Assembly: GCA_030637945.1 (NCBI GenBank) | Contig: DAOWFN010000121.1 | Location: 1-10,194 of the forward strand | From: Gammaproteobacteria bacterium | GTDB taxonomy: Bacteria; Pseudomonadota; Gammaproteobacteria; SZUA-229 | Direction of reading: 5' to 3' | Length of the DNA: 10,194 nt | Shown: in pieces, positions 1 through 6,905 of the stretch | Layout: every line of letters starts with the position of its first letter | How positions within the stretch are numbered: the stretch's first letter is position 1 | Program-made: the position numbers and the translations under genes | The notes under the pieces: generated by a model | The model's database searches: none | Told to the model about the DNA's origin: nothing | What the model saw: the letters and a program-made list of their open reading frames with translations, nothing else

Positions 1-1
1 A

Positions 2-430
2 AAACCCAAAATTACACGGGCTGAGCTGGATCGATATATCCAGGTGGTCTTTGATTTTCAAACGGTACAGCAGCATGAGCAGGCGATTCGATTATTTGAC
101 CTGTTATTCATCGAAGGTCTGGATGAAAAATTAAAACGAGAGATATATTTTTGGAAAGCTGAATCTTTCTTTACGCTGAAGGAATACGACCATGCTGCTT
201 TGTTTTACTTGAAGTCGGCACGAGCAGTAACAGATGCTGGTAATGATTTATGGGCGCAGTCGGCACGTTTTAAAGCAGGAAAAGCACTGATGCTGGCAAA
301 GATTTATGATGATGCTGTAAAGGTTTATACCGAGTTGTTATTAATAACAGATAGTGAAACACGCAAGGCATTAATCGATCAGAATTTGCAGAAAATACGT
401 TTGTTAAAGAGTACGCTAAAAAACAAGTAA
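2..430 (+). CDS. TPR-repeat protein, C-terminal part (5' end outside window)
   Basis: The frame is open from the left edge, so this is the last ~142 residues of a longer protein; the GTG at 44 is probably an internal codon. The visible part is almost wholly helical and reads as tetratricopeptide-type helix pairs. Repeats are suggested around 'HEQAIRLFDLLF', 'YFWKAESFFTLKEYDHAALFY', and 'AQSARFKAGKALMLAKIYDDAVKVY', with the small and aromatic residues typical of TPRs. TPR proteins are protein-protein scaffolds, and no catalytic motif is visible here. The N-terminus, including any signal peptide or lipobox, cannot be seen, so location and partner are unknown. The lysine-rich end stops 21 bp before the ATG of the methyltransferase gene, so the two may be cotranscribed. 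Confidence is good for a real TPR-like CDS and low for any specific family. Confidence 0.75.
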   Translation, partial: KPKITRAELDRYIQVVFDFQTVQQHEQAIRLFDLLFIEGLDEKLKREIYFWKAESFFTLKEYDHAALFYLKSARAVTDAGNDLWAQSARFKAGKALMLAKIYDDAVKVYTELLLITDSETRKALIDQNLQKIRLLKSTLKNK

Positions 431-451
431 TTTTAAGTATTGATCAAAAAA

Positions 452-934
452 ATGAAGACAAACAAAAAACAGTATGATGCAATCTTCACTACTGACATAG
501 CCACTATCGGTATACAGCTTGATGGTTCAAAGTTGATTAAAGTGGATTATTTAACGCGTAGAAAAGATAAGAAGCCGACATCAAAATCAGCAGAAAACAT
601 TCAAAATAAAATTGAAAAATATCTCAAGCCTAAATCTAAAGTAAAAAACTTAAAAGTTGATGTGCAGTTGAATGTCACGCCATTTCAGGAAAAAGTTTTA
701 AAGCAGTTAATGCTAATACCTTATGGAGAAACCAGGACATATGGTGAGATAGCAAAAACACTTAAAACGTCGCCTCGTGCAGTTGGCAATGCCTGTCGAA
801 ATAATCCAGTGCCAATTGTTATTCCATGTCATCGTGTAGTCGCGTCAAAAGGGCTGGGAGGCTATAGCGGAGCGACGGAAGGAGAAACACTGGAGATGAA
901 ATATAAATTGTTAAAGTTAGAGGGCGTGTTTTAG
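452..934 (+). CDS. ogt: Methylated-DNA--[protein]-cysteine S-methyltransferase (MGMT/Ogt family)
   Basis: This is a suicide DNA-repair protein that moves the alkyl group from O6-alkylguanine (and O4-alkylthymine) to its own cysteine. The C-terminal domain is clear. It has 'PYGETRTYGEIA', the 'SPRAVGNA' helix with the nucleotide-flipping arginine, 'NNPVPIVIPCHRVV' with the acceptor Cys at about residue 126 counted from ATG 452, then 'LGGYSG' and a closing 'KYKLLKLEG'. The first ~75 residues are Lys-rich and divergent, matching the poorly conserved N-terminal domain of Ogt proteins; there is no Ada-type zinc domain or AraC domain. The 160-aa length is normal. A TTG at 440 would add four residues (MIKK), but it has only 2 bp between a weak AAG and the start, so ATG 452 is preferred; neither has a good Shine-Dalgarno. 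It may share a transcript with the TPR gene. The symbol is by family: ogt rather than ada. Confidence 0.9.
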   Translation: MKTNKKQYDAIFTTDIATIGIQLDGSKLIKVDYLTRRKDKKPTSKSAENIQNKIEKYLKPKSKVKNLKVDVQLNVTPFQEKVLKQLMLIPYGETRTYGEIAKTLKTSPRAVGNACRNNPVPIVIPCHRVVASKGLGGYSGATEGETLEMKYKLLKLEGVF

Positions 935-967
935 TCATTTTATTTTAAGTAGTTTCCCATTTTTAGA

Positions 968-995
968 CTTGATAACCCGAATACTGTCCCCATTA
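968..995 (+). promoter_or_regulatory. Sigma-32 (RpoH) heat-shock promoter of htpG
   Basis: CTTGATA (968-974) and CCCCATTA (988-995) are separated by 13 bp. The known RpoH consensus is CTTGAAA, 11-16 bp, CCCCATnT. The -35 differs at one base and the CCCCAT core is intact. It lies about 50 bp upstream of the htpG start codon, giving a 5' UTR of roughly 40-45 nt, and E. coli htpG is a classical RpoH gene. No good sigma-70 pair was seen in the same gap (935-1045). Confidence 0.85.
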
Positions 996-1035
996 CCTGC
1001 AATATTGTTAAAACCATTATTAAATTTATATTTTT

Positions 1036-1039
1036 GGAG
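1036..1039 (+). promoter_or_regulatory. Ribosome binding site of htpG
   Basis: GGAG sits six bases before the ATG at 1046. It is one of the few good Shine-Dalgarno sequences in this window and fixes the htpG start. Confidence 0.8.
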
Positions 1040-1045
1040 TAAAAA

Positions 1046-2950
1046 ATGAGCGTTGAAGCGAGTAAAGAAACCCTCGAATTTCAAACTGAAGCCCGTCAGA
1101 TTTTGCGGTTGATGACCCATTCTTTGTATTCACACAAGGAGATTTTCCTTCGTGAGCTTGTCTCTAATGCATCCGACGCCTGTGACAAGTTGCGCTTTGA
1201 AGCACTAGGTGACGATAGTTTGTATGAAGGAGATTCTGAGTTATCGGTTTTGGTCGAATACGATGACGAAGCGAAAACCATCAGTATTACCGATAATGGT
1301 GTTGGTATGTCACGCCAGGAAGTCATCGATAATGTCGGCACCATAGCCAGTTCTGGAACACGTAAGTTTCTTGATGCTCTGACAGGAGATCAGGCAAAAG
1401 ATTCGCAGATGATCGGACAGTTTGGTGTTGGTTTTTATTCAAGTTTTATCGTGGCAGATAAAGTGACATTGGAGACGCGTCGTGCGGGCGCTTCTGCAGA
1501 TGAGGCAATTCGCTGGGAATCTGATGGTGAAGGCAGTTTCTCACTGGAGAATATAGACAAAGCTGGGCGTGGCACCAAAGTCACTCTGCATCTCAAGGAA
1601 GGTGAGGCGGAATTTGCTAATCAGCATCGTTTAAAAAGTATTGTTAAACAGTATTCTGATCATATTTCAATTCCGGTGATGATGCGTGAAGATGAAATAG
1701 ATGATGAGGGCAAGCCGAAACAAGATGAGGATGGCAATACAATAACTAGGCTTGAGCGTGTTAACAGTGCATCGGCATTGTGGGCACGTGACAAAAGCGA
1801 CATCACGGATGAAGATTATAACGAGTTTTATAAGCATATCAGCCTGGATTTTACCGATCCGCTGAGCTGGATACACTCTAAGGTAGAAGGCAATCAAAGT
1901 TATACATCATTACTATACGTACCAGCTAACCCTCCATTTGACCTGTTCGATCGTGATCATAAACGTGGCGTAAAGCTATACGTTAAACGAATCTTCATAA
2001 TGGATGAAGCTGAGCAGCTTATGCCGACTTACCTGCGTTTTGTCAAAGGTGTTATCGACTCTGATGACCTGCCATTAAATGTCTCTCGTGAAATCTTGCA
2101 GCAGAACAAAGTGATCGATCGTATTCGTGGTGCTTCTGTGAAAAAAGTACTCGGCATGCTCGAATCGTTACAAAAAAATGATGCAGAAAAATATGCGACT
2201 TTCTGGAAATCATTTGGCCAGGTGCTTAAAGAAGGGCCTATCGAAGATATGGCAAATAAGGAACGTATCGCCAAGCTTTTATTGTTTGCAAGTACACATA
2301 ATGATGATGACAAACAGAATGTCACATTAGATGATTATGTTTCTCGTATGCAGGAAGGTCAGGACAAGATTTATTATATAGTTGCTGACAATTACACCGC
2401 GGCTAAAAATAGTCCGCACCTGGAAGTATTCAATAAAAAAGGCATAGAAGTACTCTTGCTCAGCGATCGTGTGGATGAGTGGCTGGTATCGCACTTAACT
2501 GAACTGGACGGCAAGAAATTGCAGTCAGTGGCACGTGGATCGCTGGATATCGATGAGGAAGAAGATAAAAAAGAACTGGAAGAAGCGGAAAAAACATTTT
2601 CCTCTGTTCTAGAGCATGCCAGCAAGGTGCTGGGTGATAAAGTTAAAGAGACCCGGTTGTCGCAACGTTTGACAGACTCACCTTCATGTCTGGTGTTGGA
2701 AGAGCATGACATGAGTGCGCAGATGCAACAGATCATGGAAGCCGCTGGGCAATATGCACCAAAATCAGAGCCAATACTGGAGTTAAATCCTGATCATAGT
2801 CTGGTGAAAAAGCTGAATGATATTAACGATGACGAATTGTTTGAAGATTATACTTATCTATTGTTTGAACAGGCGCAATTAGCGGCGGGTGCACCTCTGG
2901 AAGATGCAGCTGGTTTTGTTAAGCGAGTGAATAAATTACTGGATAGTTAG
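1046..2950 (+). CDS. htpG: Molecular chaperone HtpG (bacterial Hsp90)
   Basis: This is a cytosolic, ATP-dependent homodimeric chaperone that remodels client proteins with the DnaK system. At 634 aa it is close to the E. coli length (624). The N-terminal GHKL ATPase domain shows the 'LRELVSNASDACDKLRF' helix (about residues 35-51) with the catalytic Glu and Mg-binding Asn. It also shows 'DNGVGM' (83-88), 'TIASSGTRKF' (99-108) and the 'GQFGVGFYSSF' glycine-rich lid (124-134). The middle domain has 'PPFDLFDRDHKRGVKLYVKRIFIMD' in two adjoining parts and 'LPLNVSREILQQN', whose Arg contacts the ATP gamma-phosphate. The C-terminal dimerisation domain ends without MEEVD, as expected for bacteria. There is no signal peptide. 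The gene is a stand-alone unit with a heat-shock promoter just upstream (968-995) and a strong terminator just downstream (2970-3011). Nothing is broken or unusual in the reading frame. Confidence 0.98.
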   Translation: MSVEASKETLEFQTEARQILRLMTHSLYSHKEIFLRELVSNASDACDKLRFEALGDDSLYEGDSELSVLVEYDDEAKTISITDNGVGMSRQEVIDNVGTIASSGTRKFLDALTGDQAKDSQMIGQFGVGFYSSFIVADKVTLETRRAGASADEAIRWESDGEGSFSLENIDKAGRGTKVTLHLKEGEAEFANQHRLKSIVKQYSDHISIPVMMREDEIDDEGKPKQDEDGNTITRLERVNSASALWARDKSDITDEDYNEFYKHISLDFTDPLSWIHSKVEGNQSYTSLLYVPANPPFDLFDRDHKRGVKLYVKRIFIMDEAEQLMPTYLRFVKGVIDSDDLPLNVSREILQQNKVIDRIRGASVKKVLGMLESLQKNDAEKYATFWKSFGQVLKEGPIEDMANKERIAKLLLFASTHNDDDKQNVTLDDYVSRMQEGQDKIYYIVADNYTAAKNSPHLEVFNKKGIEVLLLSDRVDEWLVSHLTELDGKKLQSVARGSLDIDEEEDKKELEEAEKTFSSVLEHASKVLGDKVKETRLSQRLTDSPSCLVLEEHDMSAQMQQIMEAAGQYAPKSEPILELNPDHSLVKKLNDINDDELFEDYTYLLFEQAQLAAGAPLEDAAGFVKRVNKLLDS

Positions 2951-2969
2951 ATCCTTGTACCGTCTCTTG

Positions 2970-3011
2970 TTCCTTGTCTTCATGGCGCATCATGAAGACA
3001 AGGAATTTTTT
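2970..3011 (+). terminator. Intrinsic terminator of htpG
   Basis: A perfect 15-bp stem (arms 2970-2984 and 2991-3005, TTCCTTGTCTTCATG and its complement) with a 6-base loop GCGCAT is followed at once by six Ts (3006-3011), then A and four more Ts. It starts 20 bp after the htpG stop. On the opposite strand no T-run follows the stem, so it should act on + strand transcripts only. It isolates htpG from hslR. Confidence 0.92.
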
Positions 3012-3272
3012 ATTTTCCTGGCGTCCTGCCAATTTTTAAAAATATACCGTAACTACAGCTATTTTTTGAAAATTAAATTTTTCTTGATTGTAGTAAAATA
3101 CACTTGGTTAACTCATTGAATTTCTTATTTTTTTGGTTTTGGCATGTTTAAAAATGCGGCCGATGGAGTCTAATTCGCTGGAATTCGTTATTTACATGCA
3201 CAAAAGAAGAAATAAATTATTGGTGGTTGTTAGGTATAGCCGGTATTGCTCTGTTGATTTAATATAAGTTTA
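3012..3272 (+). other. AT-rich intergenic region upstream of hslR, no convincing gene
   Basis: With the terminator before it, this makes about 320 bp without a recognised gene. It is rich in A and T runs. Fragments such as TTGAAA (3066-3071), TTGATT (3084-3089) and TAAAAT (3094-3099) are present, but no pair has 16-18 bp spacing, so no promoter is called, and no CCCCAT-type heat-shock box is visible. Short frames exist. One of 34 codons starts at ATG 3163 and ends at 3267. Another, without ATG, is open from 3152 to 3262 and ends in a hydrophobic stretch reading NYWWLLGIAGIALLI. Neither has a ribosome binding site or a recognisable family. Confidence 0.5.
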
Positions 3273-3656
3273 ATGACTGAAGAGATACGAGTAGATAAAT
3301 GGTTATGGACTTCGCGTTTTTTTAAAACGCGATCACTGGCTAGTGAAGCAGTCAATGGCGGTAAAGTTCATCTGAATGGCCACCGTGTAAAGGCCGGGCG
3401 CACGGTGAAAATCGGTAACGCTCTGTCCATCCAGAAGGGTAGTGATCTATTTGAAATAACAATAGTGGGTATCAATCAGACGCGCCGACCCGCGAAAGAG
3501 GCCTGTTTACTCTATGAGGAATCGGAGAAAAGTCGATCGAGACGTGAGCAAGAACATGAGATCAAGAAATTGGCATCGGCGACACGTCCCGTGCCACAGC
3601 GTAAACCAGGTAAACGAGAACGTGAGCAGTTACGGAACTTTAAACAGAAACAATAG
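3273..3656 (+). CDS. hslR: Heat-shock protein 15 (HslR), S4-domain RNA-binding protein
   Basis: Hsp15 binds free 50S subunits that still carry a peptidyl-tRNA after premature translation arrest and helps to recycle them. The 127-aa protein (E. coli 133) opens with an S4 domain at about residues 5-65. It has 'IRVDKWLWTSRFFKTRSLA', the 'GGKVHLNGHRVKAGRTVKIGN' loop in two adjoining parts, and a beta strand 'FEITIVGI'. It then has the HslR-specific C-terminal part: an acidic and basic helix and the basic tail 'KPGKREREQLRNFK', which resembles the KP-x-K-x-R-R tail of the family. Position and length argue against an RluB/RsuA-type pseudouridine synthase, because no catalytic domain follows. The ATG at 3273 has only a weak TAAG upstream. 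A Nudix gene follows after 6 bp and is probably cotranscribed. No sigma-32 box is visible upstream, although hslR is a heat-shock gene in E. coli. Confidence 0.9.
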   Translation: MTEEIRVDKWLWTSRFFKTRSLASEAVNGGKVHLNGHRVKAGRTVKIGNALSIQKGSDLFEITIVGINQTRRPAKEACLLYEESEKSRSRREQEHEIKKLASATRPVPQRKPGKREREQLRNFKQKQ

Positions 3657-3662
3657 AAAAAA

Positions 3663-4097
3663 ATGACCAGACCTGTTACTCCGCAACTTACTGCCGATGT
3701 CATCATCGAAATGCCTCTACTTGATGATAAGCCGATTATTCTCATCGAACGAAAGTATGAGCCTTTTGGCTGGGCTATCCCTGGTGGTTTTGTCGAAGTT
3801 GGAGAGACTATTGCAACTGCAGCACATCGTGAGGCATTGGAAGAAACCAGTCTGGATGTTGAACTGGATGTGTTGTTAGGTATTTATTCGAATCCGAAAC
3901 GTGACTTTAGAGGACATACAGTCAGCGCGGTGTTTATCGGTAATGCTTCTGGAAAACCGATAGCAGCCGATGATGCGAAAGATATTGCAGTTTTTGACCC
4001 TTTTAATGTGGATGTTGATCTTGTTTTTGATCATCGACAGATACTTGAAGATTATTGTAAATATCGCCGTGACGGCATCATCACATTACCTGAATAA
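3663..4097 (+). CDS. Nudix hydrolase
   Basis: Nudix enzymes hydrolyse nucleoside diphosphates linked to another moiety. The 144-aa protein has the Nudix fold order. It starts with a strand 'TADVIIEM', then 'IILIERKYEPFGWAIPGG', and then the Nudix box from Gly42: G-x5-E48-x7-R56-E57-A-L-E60-E61-T-S-L. The metal-binding Glu residues and Arg are present. The late Gly of the box consensus (REUxEExGU) is Ser63 here. The 'WAIPGGFVEVGE' lead-in resembles small ADP-ribose pyrophosphatase-like and broad-specificity members, but substrate cannot be fixed from sequence. The ATG lies 6 bp after the hslR stop, without a clear Shine-Dalgarno, which suggests translational coupling to hslR. An ATG at 3697 is in another frame and is not a competitor. 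Identity as Nudix is sure; the substrate is open. Confidence 0.9.
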   Translation: MTRPVTPQLTADVIIEMPLLDDKPIILIERKYEPFGWAIPGGFVEVGETIATAAHREALEETSLDVELDVLLGIYSNPKRDFRGHTVSAVFIGNASGKPIAADDAKDIAVFDPFNVDVDLVFDHRQILEDYCKYRRDGIITLPE

Positions 4098-4180
4098 GCT
4101 GCGTTCAGAAGGTTTCTCGTCATTAAAACAGTAAATCTCGATAAAACACGCTGGAATAACGCCTATTTGATGTTCTATAG

Positions 4181-4209
4181 TTTTTATAAGTCGCTGTTTT
4201 TGGTATAAT
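4181..4209 (+). promoter_or_regulatory. Candidate sigma-70 promoter (extended -10) of the O-methyltransferase-pcnB operon
   Basis: A perfect TATAAT (4204-4209) is preceded by TGG, giving an extended -10 (TGnTATAAT). The matching -35 position (4181-4186, TTTTTA, 17-bp spacer) is poor, which is tolerated in extended -10 promoters. The predicted start of transcription would be about 38-40 nt before the TTG at 4254. It sits in the 156-bp gap after the Nudix gene, the only sizeable gap before four tightly packed genes. Confidence 0.6.
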
Positions 4210-4253
4210 TTTCCCCTAATTATAAATAAGAGTCTTTTCAAGGTATTTCTCAA

Positions 4254-4922
4254 TTGAGTAATCGAACGCTGTCTATAGACGACCGCACATACGACTATCT
4301 TTGTGATGTTTCTGTTAATGAAACTGACCTGCTGCGTCAGTTACGTGAAGAAACCGCGCAACTTGAATACGCCGTCATGCAAATTTCTCCAGAGCAGGGG
4401 CAATTCATGTCACTGCTTATTAAATTGATGGGCGCAAAAAGAGCTATCGAGATAGGCACATTTACCGGTTACAGTTCGATCTGTGTGGCCAGTGCAATGG
4501 CTGAAGATGGTCAATTAATCTGTTGTGACATTTCACCACAGTGGACACAGGTGGCTGAAAAATATTGGGCTCTGACCGGACTGGAAAATAAGATTAAACT
4601 TTATTCTCAGCCAGCAGAGGAAACATTGCAGATGCTGCTTGATGATGGCGCTGAGAAGTCATTTGATTTTATTTTTATCGATGCCGATAAACAAAATTAT
4701 ATTACGTATTATGAGATGGCCTTACGCCTGTTGAGAAAAGGCGGAATTATTGCTGTTGATAATACATTGTGGTCTGGTGCGGTTGCAGACCCGGAAAACA
4801 CCGAACCTGGGACAAGAGCTATTCGCCGTTTTAACGAGATGGTAAAAGAGGATAGTCGTGTCAGCCAGAGCCTGGTTACCATAGGTGATGGATTAACATT
4901 GATACTTAAAGAATTCGATTGA
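4254..4922 (+). CDS. SAM-dependent O-methyltransferase (family 3, CCoAOMT-like)
   Basis: This is a class I methyltransferase that uses S-adenosylmethionine and a divalent metal to methylate a hydroxyl, usually of a catechol-like substrate. At 222 aa it has the normal size for Methyltransf_3 (caffeoyl-CoA / catechol O-methyltransferase-like) proteins. It shows the SAM-binding glycine motif 'IEIGTFTGYSSI' (about 65-76), the acidic end of strand 2 'ICCDIS' (89-94), and 'FDFIFIDADKQNYITYYE' (137-154) with the metal-binding Asp. It also shows 'GGIIAVDNTLWSGAVADP' (163-180) with the Asp-Asn metal and substrate pair. The start is TTG, with AAGG (4240-4243) ten bases upstream; no in-frame ATG near the N-terminus fits as well. 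The pcnB ATG follows after one base, so the two are cotranscribed. The substrate is unknown; homologues are widespread in bacteria without an assigned role. Confidence 0.9.
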   Translation: MSNRTLSIDDRTYDYLCDVSVNETDLLRQLREETAQLEYAVMQISPEQGQFMSLLIKLMGAKRAIEIGTFTGYSSICVASAMAEDGQLICCDISPQWTQVAEKYWALTGLENKIKLYSQPAEETLQMLLDDGAEKSFDFIFIDADKQNYITYYEMALRLLRKGGIIAVDNTLWSGAVADPENTEPGTRAIRRFNEMVKEDSRVSQSLVTIGDGLTLILKEFD

Positions 4923-4923
4923 C

Positions 4924-6372
4924 ATGCTTAACTGGTTAAAGTCATTAAACAAGAAAAAATCATTGTCACGAAAGCACGTGCAAAAAAAGCGAGCGCCGAA
5001 AAGACAAACATCGAAAAAATCAGCGATTAACAGGCAAGCGCATTCAGCTTCACATGTTGCAAAAAATAAAGCCGTTATCCTTTCTCGCGGCGAGCATTGT
5101 ATCTCTCGAGAAAATATTGATGATCACGCATTAAAAGTTTTGTATCGCCTTCATAAGTCCGGTTATCAAGCTTGCCTGGTAGGCGGTGCAGTCAGGGATC
5201 TATTGTTAGGTATCAAGCCAAAAGATTTTGACGTAGCAACCGACGCAACACCGGAAGAAGTTAACGAGTTATTTCGTAACTGCCGTTTGATCGGCCGCCG
5301 TTTTCGTCTTGCCCATATCCATTTTGGCCGACAGATCATAGAGGTAGCGACATATCGTGCTAGTCATGATTTGTCGCAATCAGGTGTTCAGGATGAAAGT
5401 GGCCGTATCGTTAGAGATAATGTTTTTGGCGAATTGGCTGACGACGTATGGCGTCGCGATTTCACTGCCAATGCTCTGTATTATGATATCTCTAATTTTA
5501 GCGTTATAGATTTTGTTGGTGGTTATGAAGACATTAAACGGAAACGTTTATGTTTGATCGGTGATGTGGAAACACGTTATCGTGAAGATCCGGTACGGAT
5601 GTTACGTGCACTTCGTTTTTCAGCAAAACTTGGATTTGAGATCGACGAAAAAAGTAAAACACCAATTTATTCATTAGGTCATCTATTAGAGGACATCCCG
5701 GCGGCCAGATTGTATGAAGAGGTTTTAAAGCTGTTTCATTCAGGTCATGCAGTTCGCAGTTTTGAGCTGCTGCTGGAATTCGATGTCCTTAAATATCTTT
5801 TCCCTGAAGCGGCAAAGTCGATCGAACAGGATGAAGCTGTAAAACAGATGCTGACCATTGCTATGGAAAACACGGATGAACGTATTAGGAAGGACATGCG
5901 CGTTACTCCTGCGTTTTTATTTGCCGCCTTATTGTGGCATCCGGTAAATTCAAGAGTTCATGAACTTGTGGATAAGGGGATGCCATATTCTGTCGCTATA
6001 CAAAAGGTGGCAACTCGCGTGTTAGGTCGGCAGTCATCAAGTGTCTCAATACCGAAACGTTTCACCTCGACAATGCGTGACATCTGGGGATTGCAAACAC
6101 GTTTTCATTATCGTGCAGGTAAACGTGCCAGGGCTGTACTGGAACACGAAAAATTTCGAGCCGGGTATGATTTTTTATGTATCCGCGTTCAAGCGGGTGA
6201 AGATGCTAAGGACGAAGATCTAAAGCGTGATTGCGTGTGGTGGACGGATATTCAGAAACAAACAGCTGAACAGCAGCAAAAGGTTTTGTTTTCTCAAGCA
6301 AAACATGCTGGCAAGAAAAAGCGTAGCAAGCAGGCTGCCAAAAAGAAAAAGGCTAAAAGCCCGGATTCGTGA
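4924..6372 (+). CDS. pcnB: Poly(A) polymerase I
   Basis: This enzyme adds 3' poly(A) tails to RNA, which marks transcripts for exonucleolytic decay (and sets ColE1 plasmid copy number in E. coli). It belongs to the class II nucleotidyltransferases. The head has 'LVGGAVRDLLLG' (85-96) and the catalytic 'KDFDVAT' (Asp101, Asp103). 'LIGRRFRLAHIHFG' (122-135) is the signature separating poly(A) polymerases from CCA-adding enzymes. 'WRRDFTANALYYD' (176-188) and 'RYREDPVRMLRALRFSAKLG' (218-237) follow. 'DMRVTPAFLFAALLWHP' and 'LEHEKFRAGYDFL' match the E. coli C-terminal body. At 482 aa it is slightly longer than E. coli (465). Both ends are strongly basic: about 50 Lys/Arg-rich residues at the N-terminus and a Lys-rich tail (about 460-482), likely RNA contacts. 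ATG 4924 is one base after the upstream stop. The stop overlaps the folK GTG as GTGA. Confidence 0.96.
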   Translation: MLNWLKSLNKKKSLSRKHVQKKRAPKRQTSKKSAINRQAHSASHVAKNKAVILSRGEHCISRENIDDHALKVLYRLHKSGYQACLVGGAVRDLLLGIKPKDFDVATDATPEEVNELFRNCRLIGRRFRLAHIHFGRQIIEVATYRASHDLSQSGVQDESGRIVRDNVFGELADDVWRRDFTANALYYDISNFSVIDFVGGYEDIKRKRLCLIGDVETRYREDPVRMLRALRFSAKLGFEIDEKSKTPIYSLGHLLEDIPAARLYEEVLKLFHSGHAVRSFELLLEFDVLKYLFPEAAKSIEQDEAVKQMLTIAMENTDERIRKDMRVTPAFLFAALLWHPVNSRVHELVDKGMPYSVAIQKVATRVLGRQSSSVSIPKRFTSTMRDIWGLQTRFHYRAGKRARAVLEHEKFRAGYDFLCIRVQAGEDAKDEDLKRDCVWWTDIQKQTAEQQQKVLFSQAKHAGKKKRSKQAAKKKKAKSPDS

Positions 6373-6905
6373 ACGTTTTTTCTGTGAACAAGAAGACTGC
6401 GAGGGTAAGGGGGATTTACATAGGGCTGGGCAGTAACATAGAAAATCCGTACTTACAGATAAAAAATGCAATTGCGGCTTTAAATAAAATACCTGGTACA
6501 GCCGTGTTGATGAATTCAGGTTACTTTAAAAGTAAACCGATGGGGCCGGAAGATCAGCCCGACTACGTGAATGCAGTTGTCGAGATTGAAACGATTTTGA
6601 ATGCTGAAGAGTTATTAAAAAACTGTCAGTTGATCGAGAAACAGCAAGGACGAATAAAACAGCGTCACTGGGGTGAACGTACTATTGATCTGGATATATT
6701 GTTGTATGCGGATCAACAGATTAAGGCAGATGATTTAATAGTCCCGCACCCGGGCATCTGTTCGCGAGATTTTGTTTATATGCCATTGTTAAAAATTAAT
6801 CCTGAGTTAAAAATACCGGGAAAAGGAATATTAAAAATTGTTGTAGAATCAGCTGTAGATAAGACGTCTGATTTTGCTTGCCAGTTTGCAGGAAATATTG
6901 AATGA
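6369..6905 (+). CDS. folK: 2-amino-4-hydroxy-6-hydroxymethyldihydropteridine pyrophosphokinase (HPPK)
   Basis: HPPK transfers pyrophosphate from ATP to 6-hydroxymethyl-7,8-dihydropterin, the step before dihydropteroate synthase in folate synthesis. The 178-aa frame has 'IYIGLGSNIENPYLQI' (16-31), 'KSKPMGPEDQPDYVNAVVEI' (54-73), and the signature 'RHWGERTIDLDILLY' (99-113) with Mg-binding Asp107 and Asp109. It ends the core with 'VPHPGICSRDFVYMPL' (125-140). The start is uncertain. GTG 6369 overlaps the pcnB stop (GTGA) and suits translational coupling, but adds ~14 residues before the usual N-terminus and has no well-placed Shine-Dalgarno. A second GTG at 6384 would leave nine. The purine run AAGGGGG just before 'IYIGLGSN' has no normal start codon after it. 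The stop overlaps the next gene's ATG (ATGA). Confidence 0.95.
   Translation: MNVFSVNKKTARVRGIYIGLGSNIENPYLQIKNAIAALNKIPGTAVLMNSGYFKSKPMGPEDQPDYVNAVVEIETILNAEELLKNCQLIEKQQGRIKQRHWGERTIDLDILLYADQQIKADDLIVPHPGICSRDFVYMPLLKINPELKIPGKGILKIVVESAVDKTSDFACQFAGNIE
6890..6893 (+). promoter_or_regulatory. Ribosome binding site of the deoxynucleoside kinase gene
   Basis: AGGA inside the 3' end of folK lies eight bases before ATG 6902, which overlaps the folK stop as ATGA. It supports this start and coupled translation with folK. Confidence 0.6.

Noticed and set aside
440..451. TTG start for the methyltransferase gene
   Set aside because: It adds only MIKK, lies too close to any purine-rich site, and an ATG follows four codons later.
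935..1344. Opposite-strand frames across the htpG leader and N-terminus (61 and 82 codons)
   Set aside because: They overlap the htpG promoter and the strongly conserved HtpG ATPase domain, have biased Ser/Lys composition and match no family.
2029..2736. Opposite-strand frames of 98 and 114 codons inside htpG
   Set aside because: Very Ser- and Cys-rich translations are the mirror of GAA/GAT-rich htpG codons; there are no ribosome sites or family motifs.
3071..3112. Possible hslR promoter from TTGAAA, TTGATT and TAAAAT
   Set aside because: The spacings are 22 bp or 4 bp, far from 16-18, and other pairings match the consensus poorly in a generally AT-rich stretch.
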